From Lysinibacillus pakistanensis (GTDB lineage: Bacteria > Bacillota > Bacilli > Bacillales_A > Planococcaceae): a stretch of DNA of 64,000 bases. The first letter of the stretch is position 1. Each line of letters begins with the position of its first letter. Below are positions 31,793-41,532 of the stretch, one piece after another. Where the stretch lies: assembly GCA_001312325.1 (NCBI GenBank), contig BBDJ01000026.1:1-64000 (forward strand), read 5' to 3'. The notes beneath the pieces are model-generated. The model was not told where the DNA came from and did not search any database. It saw only the letters and a program-made list of their open reading frames with translations. Both the position numbers and the translations under genes were made by a program.

Positions 31793-31812
31793 ATATTTTA
31801 TTTTCATACACT
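31784..31812 (+). promoter_or_regulatory. Promoter of bioY
   Basis: -35 TTGACA (31784-31789), 17-bp spacer, -10 TACACT (31807-31812), overlapped by the BirA half-site. Confidence 0.75.
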
Positions 31813-31843
31813 ATTAATAACTTTAATAGACAGGAGTGAAATT

Positions 31844-32439
31844 ATGGCAACAGTTGCAGAACACTCTCATCATAGATTAAGAACAGTAGATATTGCCTAT
31901 ATTGGATTATTTTCAACATTAATGATGATTGGTGCAAATATTACTTCTATTGTCCCTTTCATGTCTGTAGGCGGAGTCCCCATCACATTGCAAACTTTCT
32001 TTGCTATATTAGCTGGACTCGTTCTTGGTAGTAGAAAGGGTGCGCTTGCTTGTACGGTATATATGTGCATTGGCTTAGCTGGTGCACCTGTATTTGCACG
32101 TTTTGGTGGCGGCTTTGGACAAATCTTGAGCCTACATTTGGCTTTATTGTCACATTTATTTTAGCTGCATTTATCGCAGGACTGATTGTTGAGCGTAGCG
32201 GAACAAAGAAAAGCTATATTGTTGCTGCAGTAATTGCTACAGCTATTAATTATTTACTAGGGACAAATTGGATGTACTTTGCTTATAAGCTATGGGCTAG
32301 CGCTCCAGATGCTTTTAATTATAAGATGGCCTGGCTTTGGATGATGCCACCTTTGCCAAAGGATATTATTTTAGCAGTCTTTGCTGGTATTTTTGCGCAT
32401 CGTCTACAAAGGATATTAAAAATAATACCAATAAAATAG
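31844..32439 (+). CDS. bioY: Biotin transporter BioY, one frameshift
   Basis: Membrane S-component for biotin uptake, able to work with or without ECF ATPases. Six hydrophobic segments; the signatures VPITLQTFFAILAGLVLGSR, CIGLAGAPVFARFGGG and GTNWMYFAYK are family-typical. One G is missing near 32129 (QILEPTFGF). Corrected length 198 residues. Start ATG 31844 after AGGAG; an upstream in-frame start at 31784 would place the promoter inside the gene and is rejected. Control by BirA follows from the operator. Confidence 0.92.
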
Positions 32440-32550
32440 TTGAATTCTTAAAACGCCAATCCTACTAGATGGTGTATTTCTTTTAATCCTTCCATTATTT
32501 CTGCACATTTATTTGCTACATTAGGTGTAAATAGTGAGGAGGAATAAAGG

Positions 32551-33126
32551 ATGAAGATAAAAAGAAGTTGGTTTATTAGTTTCCTAACAGTAATTACTTT
32601 ACTAGCGTTATCAGCTTGCTCTGACAAGACAGAATCAGGAACTAAAAAGGACAATGACATTGAGCAGAATACAAAGATGGATCATTCAACAATGGACCAT
32701 TCTAGCTCGGGTGAGGTGCCCGTAGCGTTGAAAACTGCCGTAAACCCTAAATTTCCAGTAGGAAGCACAGCTATTATTACCGATGGACATATGGAAGGTA
32801 TGGAGGGAGCAAAAGCAACAATTGTAGGCGCATATGATTCTACTGCATATATTGTCTCCTATGATCCAGTTACAGGTGGTCAGCGTGTAGAAAATCATAA
32901 GTGGGTTATTCATGAGGAATTGATTAATCCAGATTTAGCTCCATTAGCCTCTGGCACTGAGGTTAAGACAAATGCATCTCATATGACGGGCATGGAAAAT
33001 GCGACTGTTCGGATTGATAAAGCAGTCCAAACAACTGTTTATATGATTGATTATACAGCTACTACAAATGGAGAGTCTGTAAAAAATCATAAATGGGTAA
33101 CTGAGGACGAACTAAAAGCAGAATAA
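32551..33126 (+). CDS. ydhK: YdhK-like lipoprotein (DUF1541)
   Basis: Intact 191-residue lipoprotein: signal peptide with lipobox LSAC at residues 20-23, a Met/His-rich stretch (KMDHSTMDHSSSGEV) that could bind metal, then two DUF1541 repeats (residues about 70-125 and 130-190), each with a GMEGA/GMENA motif and ending HKWV. Strong GAGGAGGAA before ATG 32551. Relatives are often near copper-handling genes, so a metal role is possible but unproved. It converges on a two-component system. Confidence 0.85.
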   Translation: MKIKRSWFISFLTVITLLALSACSDKTESGTKKDNDIEQNTKMDHSTMDHSSSGEVPVALKTAVNPKFPVGSTAIITDGHMEGMEGAKATIVGAYDSTAYIVSYDPVTGGQRVENHKWVIHEELINPDLAPLASGTEVKTNASHMTGMENATVRIDKAVQTTVYMIDYTATTNGESVKNHKWVTEDELKAE

Positions 33127-33132
33127 GCCGCT

Positions 33133-33165
33133 GAACCTCTGCAGACTTCTAGCAGAGGTTCTTCT
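33133..33165. terminator. Bidirectional terminator between ydhK and the two-component system
   Basis: GAACCTCTGC (33133-33142) / GCAGAGGTTC (33152-33161). Confidence 0.75.
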
Positions 33166-33865
33166 AGCTTCTAAGCTCTAAAGCATTTCTTCCTGCCGAC
33201 TTAAGCCATTTATAGCCAAGCCCCCAAACAGTTTGTAAATAATCATCAGCAGGAAAACCACTTTTCCGTAGTTTCTCTCGTAAATTACGTACATGTGAAT
33301 CAATTGTTCGATCCTCTATCGAATCATTGTAACCCCATACAGTATTAATAAGATGCTCCCTAGTAAAAACCTTATTTTGATGCGCTAAAAATAAGGCTAG
33401 CATCTCAAATTCCTTAGGCGTTAAGGGTATTTCCTTCTGTCTAAAACACACTTCAAAGGATTCCTTGTTTAAATGTAATCCCTCAAACGACACAATATTT
33501 TCATCACTTTTTGCCCTCCTTAGAACAGCATTAATACGTGCTAGTAACACTTCTTCATCGAAGGGTTTCAGAATGTAATCATCTGCTCCTAGATTTAGCC
33601 CTTTTACCATATCAGTATGCTCCCCTTTTGCTGTTAGCATGATGATGGGCACATCCCAAAATTTCCTTATTTCTTTACAGACCTGCCAACCATCCATTTC
33701 TGGCATCATGATATCTAAAAGTACCAGATCTACATGATTTTCTTCTAAATAGATCAGAGCCTCCTGAACGGATACCATTTCCTTACATGTGAAAACAGGC
33801 TCTAAATAAAGCTTAAGCAAGTCTAACATTCTAGGTTCATCATCAATGAGTAGTATTGTTTTCAT
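33164..33865 (-). CDS. OmpR-family response regulator
   Basis: Intact, 233 residues. Receiver domain with acidic DDE at 7-9, phospho-acceptor in VLLDIMMPEMDGW near residue 52 and K in ILKPFDEE near 101. The winged-helix DNA-binding domain has LTPKEFEMLALFLAHQNKVF, VWGYNDSIEDRTIDSHVRNL and VWGLGYKW. It overlaps the 3' end of the kinase gene by 23 bp, so the kinase is translated first, the reverse of the common order. The signal is unknown; convergent ydhK is a possible target. Confidence 0.9.
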   Translation of the reverse strand: MKTILLIDDEPRMLDLLKLYLEPVFTCKEMVSVQEALIYLEENHVDLVLLDIMMPEMDGWQVCKEIRKFWDVPIIMLTAKGEHTDMVKGLNLGADDYILKPFDEEVLLARINAVLRRAKSDENIVSFEGLHLNKESFEVCFRQKEIPLTPKEFEMLALFLAHQNKVFTREHLINTVWGYNDSIEDRTIDSHVRNLREKLRKSGFPADDYLQTVWGLGYKWLKSAGRNALELRS

Positions 33866-35239
33866 GCTTTTTGACTCCTTTAAACGTTAAGATAAAAGAT
33901 GTTCCTTTATTTTCTTTACTCTGGGCTGTTATTTCCCCTCCATGCGCCTGAACAAGCTCTTTTACAATTGAAAGCCCCAGTCCAACGCCCCCTAAAGCAC
34001 GACTACGAGATTTTTCAACACGATAAAATCGTTCAAAAATATGAGGTAAATCCTTTTTGGGAATTCCCTTTCCAGTATCTTTAACGAGTATAGATACTAA
34101 ATCGTCCTGTCTTTTTGCTATGACGGAGATAACGTCACCTGATGAACAATATGATAAAGCATTTTTGAGGAGATTCATTAATATTTGTTCCAGTCTTGCA
34201 GCATCAGCCATTAAAGTTAATCCTTCTTCGCAATGAACGTTAAAATGCAGCTGTTTTTCTTGAAATGCAGGACTCAATTTCCCTCTAATATTTTCCAAAA
34301 ACTCATTCAATTGAAGACATTCTTTTTCAATAATAAAGGAGTTTTCGTCCATTTTAGCTAGTTCAAATAATTCCCTTATTAAATGTGAAAGCCGATTTGT
34401 TTCTTCTATAATAATACCTAAATATTTTTGCCGATCCTGCTCCGTCAAATTACGTTTATAGAGAATATCCGCATAGCCTTTTATAAAAGTTAAGGGCGTT
34501 CTAAGCTCATGGGCAATGCTTGATAAAAAAATCTTTTCGATCCTGTCTTAAATGATTCAACTCATCTGATAAATGCTGAATTGCTATAGCAAGATCACTT
34601 AGTTCATCCCTACCGTTCGAAGAAAGTGTCACGGAAAAGTCACCATTACTCATTTTCATAGTAGCTTCTTTCATCTGAATTAAAGGGTGAGCTAGCTTTC
34701 TAGATAAAACAATAATGACAGCAATGGTTACAAGACCTGAAACAAATCCAACAATTAAAAAAATGCTTATTTAAGCGCTCCATTAATGCATGGATTGAAA
34801 CTGTATTTTGAAACATAAAAACATATCCAACTGTACTCTGCTGCTTTTGAATTGGACTAATGGTTGCAATATATTTTTCATTTTGCCAATGACGCTGCAG
34901 TATTTCCCCATTATAAGGAACAGTATTCTCTAATTGATTTATATAATCTTTGATTTCAGGATGTGGGTTTGAAGACGCCAGTATTTTTCCTGATATATTT
35001 GTAATAACTACATCTGTATCTTCCTCTGACTCCATTAATACAATATGAGCTAGGGTCTCCTTGTCAAAATTTCGCTCTAATATTGTTCTATGAGAGTTTC
35101 CTCTTGCCTGCAAGCTTGTTAGTTCCTCTTCAACCCTTAAATTGGTTAAAGAAGTATGTAAAAAGAACATCATAAATGTTTCAATGCAAAATAATGTAAT
35201 AAAAAAAATGATTCCAAGCTTTAGTGAAAGTTTTCTCAT
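33843..35239 (-). CDS. Sensor histidine kinase, two frameshifts
   Basis: Membrane kinase for the overlapping response regulator. N-terminal membrane helix (LGIIFFITLFCIETFMMFFL), an extracytoplasmic sensor of about 130 residues, a second helix (FLIVGFVSGLVTIAVIIVL), HAMP region, the phosphorylation motif SSIAHELRTPLTFIKGY near residue 245, and an ATPase domain with NLLKNALSY, VKDTGKGIP and GVGLGLSIV. T7 runs near 34762 and 34530 should be T6; corrected length 464. Start ATG 35239 with a weak GGTGGG site. Ligand unknown. Confidence 0.88.
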
Positions 35240-35264
35240 TTGCTACCCACCATTTTGAGATTTC

Positions 35265-35445
35265 ATCAATTATGCCTCAGTGTAATCGTGTTCGGAGTTT
35301 TTCGAGCTCTCTCGAAAAGCTCCTCTTCAAAATCCATGACATCTATCGAGTGCTTTGAGCCAACGTGATGTTGGTCACTAAGCCGTGTGTTGTTGTCACT
35401 ACGCCTTCGCTCAGTAAAGATTTGCTGAATCAAGTTAAAAGTATA
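35265..35445. repeat. Dispersed intergenic repeat, copy 3
   Basis: Begins TCAATTATGCCTCAGTGTAA, includes CGAAAAGCTCCTCTTCAAAA and GTGATGTTGGTCACTAAGCC, and ends TTTGCTGAATCAAGTTAAAA. Internal pieces match copy 1 (27397), copy 2 (27826) and copy 4 (42946). It starts 26 bp upstream of the kinase start. Confidence 0.75.
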
Positions 35446-35538
35446 ACGTTAAAATGTGAAGATTTCATGCAGGAGAACAATATTTTTAATCGAACAATCT
35501 CTTTTAACGCTGTTCCAGAGTTTTATTCGTTTCAGCAG

Positions 35539-35580
35539 AAAAAAAGTCCTGTAAGTATACCCCATACTTACAGGACTTTC
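35539..35580 (-). terminator. Strong terminator after the azoreductase gene
   Basis: Perfect 16-bp stem (35543-35558 / 35564-35579, AAAGTCCTGTAAGTAT) with T7 on the - strand. Confidence 0.85.
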
Positions 35581-35589
35581 TTTATATTC

Positions 35590-35702
35590 AACTCACCACC
35601 TATAGAGCTGGAAGACTTCTGTATCTGCCACTACAGCTATGCTTACACGCATAAAATATCTGCCGCTATGCTTTCGATACAAAAAACATTTGTTGAAAGA
35701 AG
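35590..35702. repeat. Dispersed repeat module between azoreductase stop and terminator
   Basis: CTCACCAC-TATAGAG...GACTTCTGTATCTGC...GCTATGCTTTCGATACAAAA then ACATTTG-TGAAAGAAGTTAAA. The same module is at about 43289-43376. It begins at the corrected stop of the azoreductase gene. Confidence 0.7.
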
Positions 35703-36246
35703 TTAAACGTATTTTTTTTGCCCAGTTTAAGAAGTTATCGATAACTAAATCAAGGAATTTTACAGTACCTTCATCTGTTAGATTACCTTCTGCATCAAAT
35801 TTTGTGTGCACAGCACCAATATAAACATCATTCCCACTAAGTAATGGTGAATTAATACCTGGGGAGAATAAAATATCTCTCAAATGTAATTGTGCTTTAA
35901 CAGTACCAAGGTTCCCCATCGATGCACCCATAATAATAGATGGTTTTCCAATCATTACTTTGTCTACACGAGATAACCAGTCAATTGCATTAACCATCAC
36001 ACCTGGTACAGTACCATTATATTCAGGTGTCACCCAAAGCACTGCATCTGCAGCTTTCACTTTTGCTTTAAAATCAAGCACGGCTTGTGGTGCATCATTT
36101 TCAATATCTTGATTATACATTGGTAACTCATTTAAGCTTAAAACCTCAAGTTCAAACTTCTCAGCATATTGTTTTTGAATAAACTTAGCTAACTGCATAT
36201 TATAAGATTCTTTTCGGATACTACCTACGATAGCTACTACTTTCAT
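35703..36246 (-). CDS. NADPH-dependent FMN reductase / azoreductase, one frameshift
   Basis: Flavodoxin-like quinone or azo reductase. VAIVGSIRKESYNMQLA is the phosphate-binding loop and VLWVTPEYNGTVPGVMVNAIDWLSR the flavin-binding segment. The literal frame runs on into the repeat to 35593; with the eight-base run at 35711-35718 read as seven the protein ends ..NFLNWAKKYV at 35703, 180 residues, the usual size. Start ATG 36246 after AGGAGG. It is the last of four co-directional genes beginning with mhqR, which supports a role in quinone detoxification. Confidence 0.85.
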
Positions 36247-36313
36247 GATGTTATTTCCTCCTAAAATGTCTATTATTCTTAGTATTTGTATAGCAATTCT
36301 ATTTTATACCATG

Positions 36314-36934
36314 TTAATAATAAGTGGCAAATTCTTCAACCGGCTTACGATAACCTCGTAAACGACGACTGCTTTCTTTTTCCTTACCTATTGTTATCAT
36401 AAGTGCAATTTCATGTGTTTCTGGCACATTAAAAAGTTCACGCATTTTTTTCATTATCAAACCCAATCATTGGGCAAGTGTCCCAACCGCGATTTTTTTG
36501 CAGCAAGCATAAATAACATGGCTGATAATGAAGCATTACGAATCGCCTCGTCCTTCATAAAATCCTCGCCACGATCTTCATAAAATTTAGTATTCTCTGC
36601 TACAATTTCTTCTAATTCGCTAGAGGTAATTATACCTAAATCCACCATCCCTTGAGTTAGGTTAGCCGTGTTTTTATAGGCCTCTTTATCACCTAATACT
36701 AGAATCACCCCAGATGCTGAATGTACCTTATATTGACCAAATGCTGCCTCTCTTACTTTTTCCTTCATCTCTTCATCTAACACAACGATATAGTTAGCAT
36801 GTTGTAAGTTAAAAGCCGATGGAGCAAGCTTAACATCCTCTAAAATAGGGCGTATGTCTTCTTCAGTCATCTTAACGTCCTTCAAAAAAATTATTAGCTG
36901 AACGACGCTTATCAATTAGTTTGGAAAATTCCAT
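36314..36934 (-). CDS. mhqN: Nitroreductase MhqN-like, three frameshifts
   Basis: FMN-dependent nitroreductase, in B. subtilis part of the MhqR quinone-stress regulon. Corrected reading starts MEFSKLIDKRRSANNFL at ATG 36934 and includes VKLAPSAFNLQHANYIVV (flavin contact), GVILVLGD and RGWDTCPMIGFD, with the C-terminus SSRRLRGYRKPVEEF. Seven-base runs near 36889, 36497 and 36447 should be six. Corrected length 205 residues against 206 for MhqN. It lies 85 bp after mhqO. The reaction here is inferred from the cluster. Confidence 0.88.
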
Positions 36935-37019
36935 TTTTAAACCCCCAATGCAGTTATGTAAATCCATCCAGTAAACAACTTATTTCTGTTACTGGATGAA
37001 TTAGTATTACTCATATTCT

Positions 37020-37993
37020 TTATCGAACTTTTTTTGTACTTCTTACAGTGTCAATAGGACGAACGAGTTCTTCAATCTGAGCACGCTTTGGCTCTAAAAA
37101 TGGTGGCAATGAAAGTTTTTCACCTAAAGTTTCATAAGGCTCATCCCCCATAAATCCTGGCCCATCAGTGGCTATTTCAAATAAAATTTGTGGGGCTACT
37201 CGTGCATAAAGTGATTCAAAGAAGTGACGATTAACATAACCAGAAGTATGGAAGCCGAAGCTATCAAATCGTTCAGTCCATTCGTTCAACACAGCGCGAT
37301 CCTCTACTCGGAATGCGGCATGATGAACTGTACCAAAGCCTTGACGTGCTAAAGGTAGAACACTGTTGTATTCAACAACAAGTTGAGCACCGTTGCCTCC
37401 CTCTCCTACCTCAAATAAATGGAAATCTCCTTCCTCAGCAATTTCAGTAAAAAGCATCACCTTTTCTAGCACATCTTTGAAATATTTAAAATTAGCAACT
37501 CGAACAAATACTGGCCCTAATCCTGTTATTGCATATTCCAAAGGGATTGGTCCATCTTTCCATGGAGTCCCAGATGCAACACCATTATTGTGCTCATCAG
37601 AAATAAGTTGATATTGCTGATCGTCGAAATCAACGAAAGATAAAGTTTTCTTACCAAATTGTTCTTTAATGCCAGTATGATTAACCTGTAATCGGTCAAA
37701 ACGTTTCACCCAATAGTCCAAAGCGGCATCCGTTGGTACACGGAAGGAGGTTTTTGAAATCTCATTTGTTCCATGCACGCCTTTTGGAATGTTCGGAAAA
37801 TCAAAGAACGTCATATCTGTACCTGCGTTGCCCTTATCATCCGCAAAGAATAAATGATATGTTTGAATGTCGTCCTGATTAACTGTTTTTTTCACTAAAC
37901 GCATTCCTAACACAAAAGTAAAAAAAATTTATAATTTTCTTCGGCACTACTAGTAATTGCTGTAACATGATGAATCCCTTTTAAATGATTCAT
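37020..37993 (-). CDS. mhqO: Ring-cleaving dioxygenase MhqO-like, one frameshift
   Basis: Vicinal-oxygen-chelate (glyoxalase-fold) dioxygenase proposed to open quinol rings. The N-terminus MNHLKGIHHVTAITSSAEEN holds the first metal histidine; VHHAAFRVED and the ILFEIATDGPGF segment supply the others. Start ATG 37993 after GGAGGG. A run of eight T at about 37921-37928 breaks the frame; family sequence (..FF-T-x-VLGMRLVKKTVN..) requires six, so here the excess is two bases. Corrected length 323 residues. An MhqR operator lies just upstream. Confidence 0.9.
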
Positions 37994-38009
37994 TTAAAAC
38001 CCTCCTATT

Positions 38010-38025
38010 ATCTCGATTTCGAGAT
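38010..38025 (-). promoter_or_regulatory. MhqR operator in front of mhqO
   Basis: ATCTCGATTTCGAGAT: perfect 7-bp arms ATCTCGA/TCGAGAT, matching the B. subtilis MhqR box (ATCTCGAATTCGAGAT) in 15 of 16 bases. Confidence 0.85.
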
Positions 38026-38041
38026 ATTAATGTAAATTTGT

Positions 38042-38478
38042 TCATTTATTAATCGCATTAAAACCAATCTTCTTTAAAGATAGAATCATTGTTTCCAGTT
38101 CTTCAGGGTCTAATACTTCAAAAATTTCATTAATTTTTTTGTTCATGCTTCGGGAAAATCTCTTCCAATAAAGCCCGTCCCTCATCTGTTAAAAAAAATA
38201 TAAGTGACACGGCGATCCTTCGCACAAGCAAATCGATAGACATAGCCTTTTTGTTCAAGCTTATCAATAACATAGGTAATACTGCTACTTGCAATTAATA
38301 TTCTCTTTCCAATCACTTGAATCGGTTGTTCCCCACGATGGTATAAAAATTCAAGCACTGAAAATTCGGTTTGATTTAAATCATATTGTAGTAAATCTCT
38401 TCTTGTTGCTTCCTGAATCGTTTGATATGCACGGAACAAGACCGTAAAAGCCTTTAAATTACGATTGTCTTCCCTCAT
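38042..38478 (-). CDS. mhqR: MarR-family quinone-sensing repressor MhqR, two frameshifts
   Basis: Repressor of quinone-detoxification genes. Winged-helix MarR fold: LNQTEFSVLEFLYHRGEQPI, recognition helix region ILIASSSITYVIDKLEQKGY, wing AKDRRVTYIFLTDEGRALL. The literal frame stops at 38182; reading an eight-base T run near 38197 as seven and an A7 near 38136 as six continues it to a stop at 38042, 144 residues against 145 for MhqR. Start ATG 38478 after AGAGGGAG. It heads a co-directional mhqR-mhqO-mhqN-azoreductase cluster and has an operator upstream of itself. Confidence 0.9.
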
Positions 38479-38513
38479 ACCACTCCCTCTTTCTATTTAC
38501 CTCGAATTTCATT

Positions 38514-38529
38514 ATCTTTAATTCGAGAT
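38514..38529 (-). promoter_or_regulatory. MhqR-like operator in front of mhqR
   Basis: On the - strand ATCTCGAATTAAAGAT, 14 of 16 matches to the MhqR box; supports autoregulation. Confidence 0.7.
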
Positions 38530-38618
38530 AATAATAACATATATTTCTTTATACGACAATTAATTTGTTTTACTCAGAAATTGACTTTCCCCTTTATAGC
38601 ACTACTTACTTCTAAGAA

Positions 38619-38655
38619 ATAAAATCCAGCCATTAATAGATAACTGGATTTTAAT
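38619..38655 (-). terminator. Terminator after the YusW-like gene
   Basis: AAAATCCAG (38621-38629) / CTGGATTTT (38644-38652), then TATTTC on the - strand. Confidence 0.65.
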
Positions 38656-38677
38656 GAATGAATTCAGTCTGCATCAT

Positions 38678-39139
38678 TTACTTTAGACGTTTAAATTCTT
38701 TTTCATTCCCATCAACAAATTCTACTTCAATCTCAATTGATTGGAAGTCCTCTGCAATATGGAATACGGAAATAACCTGATCTATTACTTCATCATTTGG
38801 TGTAGTGGAATCAAACATCAGCTGCTTAAAAAGAGGTTCCAGCTTCGTATAAGCTGCATCTCCCTGAAGATTTTCATTATTTCGGGTATCCTGTAATTTT
38901 GCTGCTATGCCGGACTTTTTATTTTCGTATTCAGCTTCATAGGAATCTGTCGCAGAATAGTCAACATCCAACGAAAACTCTAAAAAATTGAAGGGTACTT
39001 GATCTGTTGCGGTATCTCCGACTTGTTGATTATTTTGTTGAACTGGAGCATTTGTCGGCATATCTTGCGCCTTTTCTTTTGTACAGCCATAGAGCGCGAT
39101 AGTCGTAAAAAGAATAGCCATAAAAAATTTAATTCTCAT
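38678..39139 (-). CDS. YusW-like lipoprotein
   Basis: Intact, 153 residues. Signal peptide MRIKFFMAILFTTIALYGC with lipobox ALYGC places it on the outer face of the membrane. After a Gln/Asn-rich linker the domain FNFLEFSLDVDYSATDSYEA...YENKKSGIAA matches the YusW family as I know it. Start ATG 39139 after AAAGGAG. Function unknown. It stands alone between the mhqR cluster and the YcdB/SLH gene. Confidence 0.8.
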   Translation of the reverse strand: MRIKFFMAILFTTIALYGCTKEKAQDMPTNAPVQQNNQQVGDTATDQVPFNFLEFSLDVDYSATDSYEAEYENKKSGIAAKLQDTRNNENLQGDAAYTKLEPLFKQLMFDSTTPNDEVIDQVISVFHIAEDFQSIEIEVEFVDGNEKEFKRLK

Positions 39140-39190
39140 CCTTACACTCCTTTCTTCTGTTATTATTTCACCTTTGTTTAAAATTAACCC

Positions 39191-39230
39191 AAAAAGGGTA
39201 TCTCCAATAATTAGGAGATACCCTTTCTAT
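39191..39230 (-). terminator. Terminator after the YcdB/SLH gene
   Basis: AAAGGGTATCTCC (39193-39205) / GGAGATACCCTTT (39213-39225) with T5 on the - strand. Confidence 0.8.
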
Positions 39231-39232
39231 TT

Positions 39233-41456
39233 TTAAAAGAAGCGACTGTTATTACCTTCGCCAATAGCTTTAGCTAATCGCATTGTTGAAACAGCTAAAT
39301 CTGCATATGATACTTTCTCAGTAGCGTTGAAGTTATTTTGCTGTGCATCTATTAATCCCATTGCACTTGCTAAAGCCACATAGCCAGAGTATGCTGGATC
39401 AATTGAGCCTGCATCAGCAAAGTTTAATTTATAAATATCGCTATGCTTAGCAGCTTTCTCTAAGCCTAATACACGAATATACCATTCTGCAAGCTCTTGA
39501 CGAGTCAACGTTGCATCAACATCAAATCGATCTGCTGGCTTTAAAACACCCATTCTCACGGCTTCTTCAACTACTCCATATAATGGATGGTTTTTATCAA
39601 TATTTGTGAAGGATTGCTTTTCATCACCTTCTCCATATCCACCAAAATAGCCATATGTGAGAGATTTAAGCAAAATTTTTAGTGCTTCTCCCTTAGTCAC
39701 GCCAGTATCAGCATTAAAAGTAGCTGGGTCTTTAATCTCTAACACATTTTGACTAACCAAATAATTTAACTCTTTTGCTGCTGTAGGATGTGAAATCAAT
39801 GGTTGCTCTTTTTTTATCCTCAATATTAATTAACCACTCACCAGTAGTTGCATCAATTTGATTAAGTAAATTACCACCATAAGTTGGTGAATACACTAGA
39901 TCATAATGATTCTTATCCTCACCACTTTGTTTAGCGTATTGCAATTGTAATTTAAGTGCCTCACGATAAGATTCTTTTGCTTTATCAGCAGAAATCGCCT
40001 TATCTACAGATGGCCAATTATCGATTTTTTGGTTAGAAATATACAATGAACGTAATGAGCCATCAGAACCAATACTTACAGATATTTCATCTCCTACACA
40101 GCGATATCATTTACAACACGCGGGAATGAGAAGTAATATTCTTTACTATAATCAGCTAATACAGCATCCTCTAATGGTTTAGAATAATTATGCACATAGG
40201 AAGGAGCCCATTGCTTTAAGTATTCAATCGCCTTGTTCAATGCTGCATCCTTAGAAATGGTTGTAGTCTTATCATTAGACTTTACGAAATCTCTAGTTAA
40301 ATCATGGTATTGAATAATTTCGCCTGTTGCCTTATTTAATTCAAATGAGGAGCCTATGCCACCATTATCATACACATACGTATAATTTACAGAGTAAATT
40401 GTTTCCCCATTTTGGTTTTCTCTTTCATCAATCATATCAATTTGTAACTTAGCTTTATCAGGATCAACCTTTAAGAAGGATTTTGCAAATTCTTCTACTT
40501 CAGCTAATGTCATACCCTTCTTTCTTGGTTCAAGCGGTTGTGAGGATAGCTTTTCTACGCGTTTTACTTTCGGTACCTGTGCCGAGAAGCCATTCACTGT
40601 TTGCCATTGACCATTTAAAGCATGTACCCCATTAAAGCCTATTGCTGGTGCATAAACAAGCTTCACTTTACGCTGATCTGTTTCGAAATCATAATCGACA
40701 GTGTAACGCAATTCAACTGCTAAATTATCACGAATTTGAGCAAGAATATCCGCTTCAGTCTTCTTCTGCTCTACACTATCAAATGTTGCCTTACTAAGAG
40801 GCTCTGTATTGCGATAAACACTTGTAATTTCGCCATTCGCAAGGACTTCAATAGTAAAATATTGCTCGCTGATTGCCACACCATTTTGAGTTGGTGAATA
40901 GACAAACGAATAAGCAATTGGCTGTGATAATGGTCTGCTCATATTAAAATAGGAGTCAGAGCCAGTACCATTTTCCTGAAGTTTGTAGTTTTCAGTATTT
41001 GGGAATTTAGCTAAGAATTCCTTTGCAATTTTTTTGTGCATCAGCTTCAGAATACTTTGCTGGATACATTGCATCTGAAATATCAGAAGGCTGATAATAG
41101 AAATTCTCTAGTTCTAAATCGTCTCCCTTAAATGTGAAGCTACCATAAATCTCCTTACCATTCACAGTTTTATGGAAGCTTATATCATAACGAATTGTTG
41201 TATCATCTGTATAGTAGTGTCCGCTTCCTACATTTAAATCTTTCTCTGTTAAGAAATTAAACTTATCTGGGAATATTGCATGCAATTTATTGATAAGCAT
41301 ACTCTTCGTGACTTTTGTCTCCGTTGAAGCTACTTGAATTTCAATTCTCTCTGAAGATTCCTTTACATTGGCAGATGCTTGTGAAATTGGTGAAAGTACC
41401 CCGACAGTAAATGCTGTAGATGTTAGTATAATACCTAACTTTTTAAACTTACCCAA
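39233..41456 (-). CDS. Secreted YcdB/YcdC-domain protein with SLH-like C-terminus, three frameshifts
   Basis: Large cell-surface protein of about 740 residues. Signal peptide MGKFKKLGIILTSTAFTVGV, cleaved after ASA. Repeated YcdB/YcdC (PepSY-like) units fill residues about 45-500, seen in the paired phrases ISFHKTVNGKEI, YSFVYSPTQNGVAIS and YSVNYTYVYDNGGIG. The C-terminus has SLH-type segments (NIDKNHPLYGVVEEAVRMGV, FADAGSIDPAYSGYVALASA) for wall attachment. Breaks: A7 near 41030, a lost base near 40100, A7 near 39815. Start ATG 41456 after GGAGGG. Processing or germination roles are speculative. Confidence 0.85.
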
Positions 41457-41532
41457 AATATCCCTCCTAGAAAACTATTTACCATTTATTATAATATACA
41501 TTTCCAAATTTGGAAACGATATTTACAGAATA

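Noticed and set aside
31784..31843. Upstream in-frame start for bioY
   Set aside because: It would put the -35/-10 and BirA half-site inside the coding region; ATG 31844 has a good AGGAG.
35593..35702. C-terminal extension of the azoreductase
   Set aside because: It is read-through into the repeat caused by one extra base; the corrected stop at 35703 gives the normal family length.
35365..35706. Open frame of about 113 codons on the + strand
   Set aside because: It runs through repeat copy 3, a terminator and the repeat module behind the azoreductase gene; a similar frame at 43151 arises from the same repeats.
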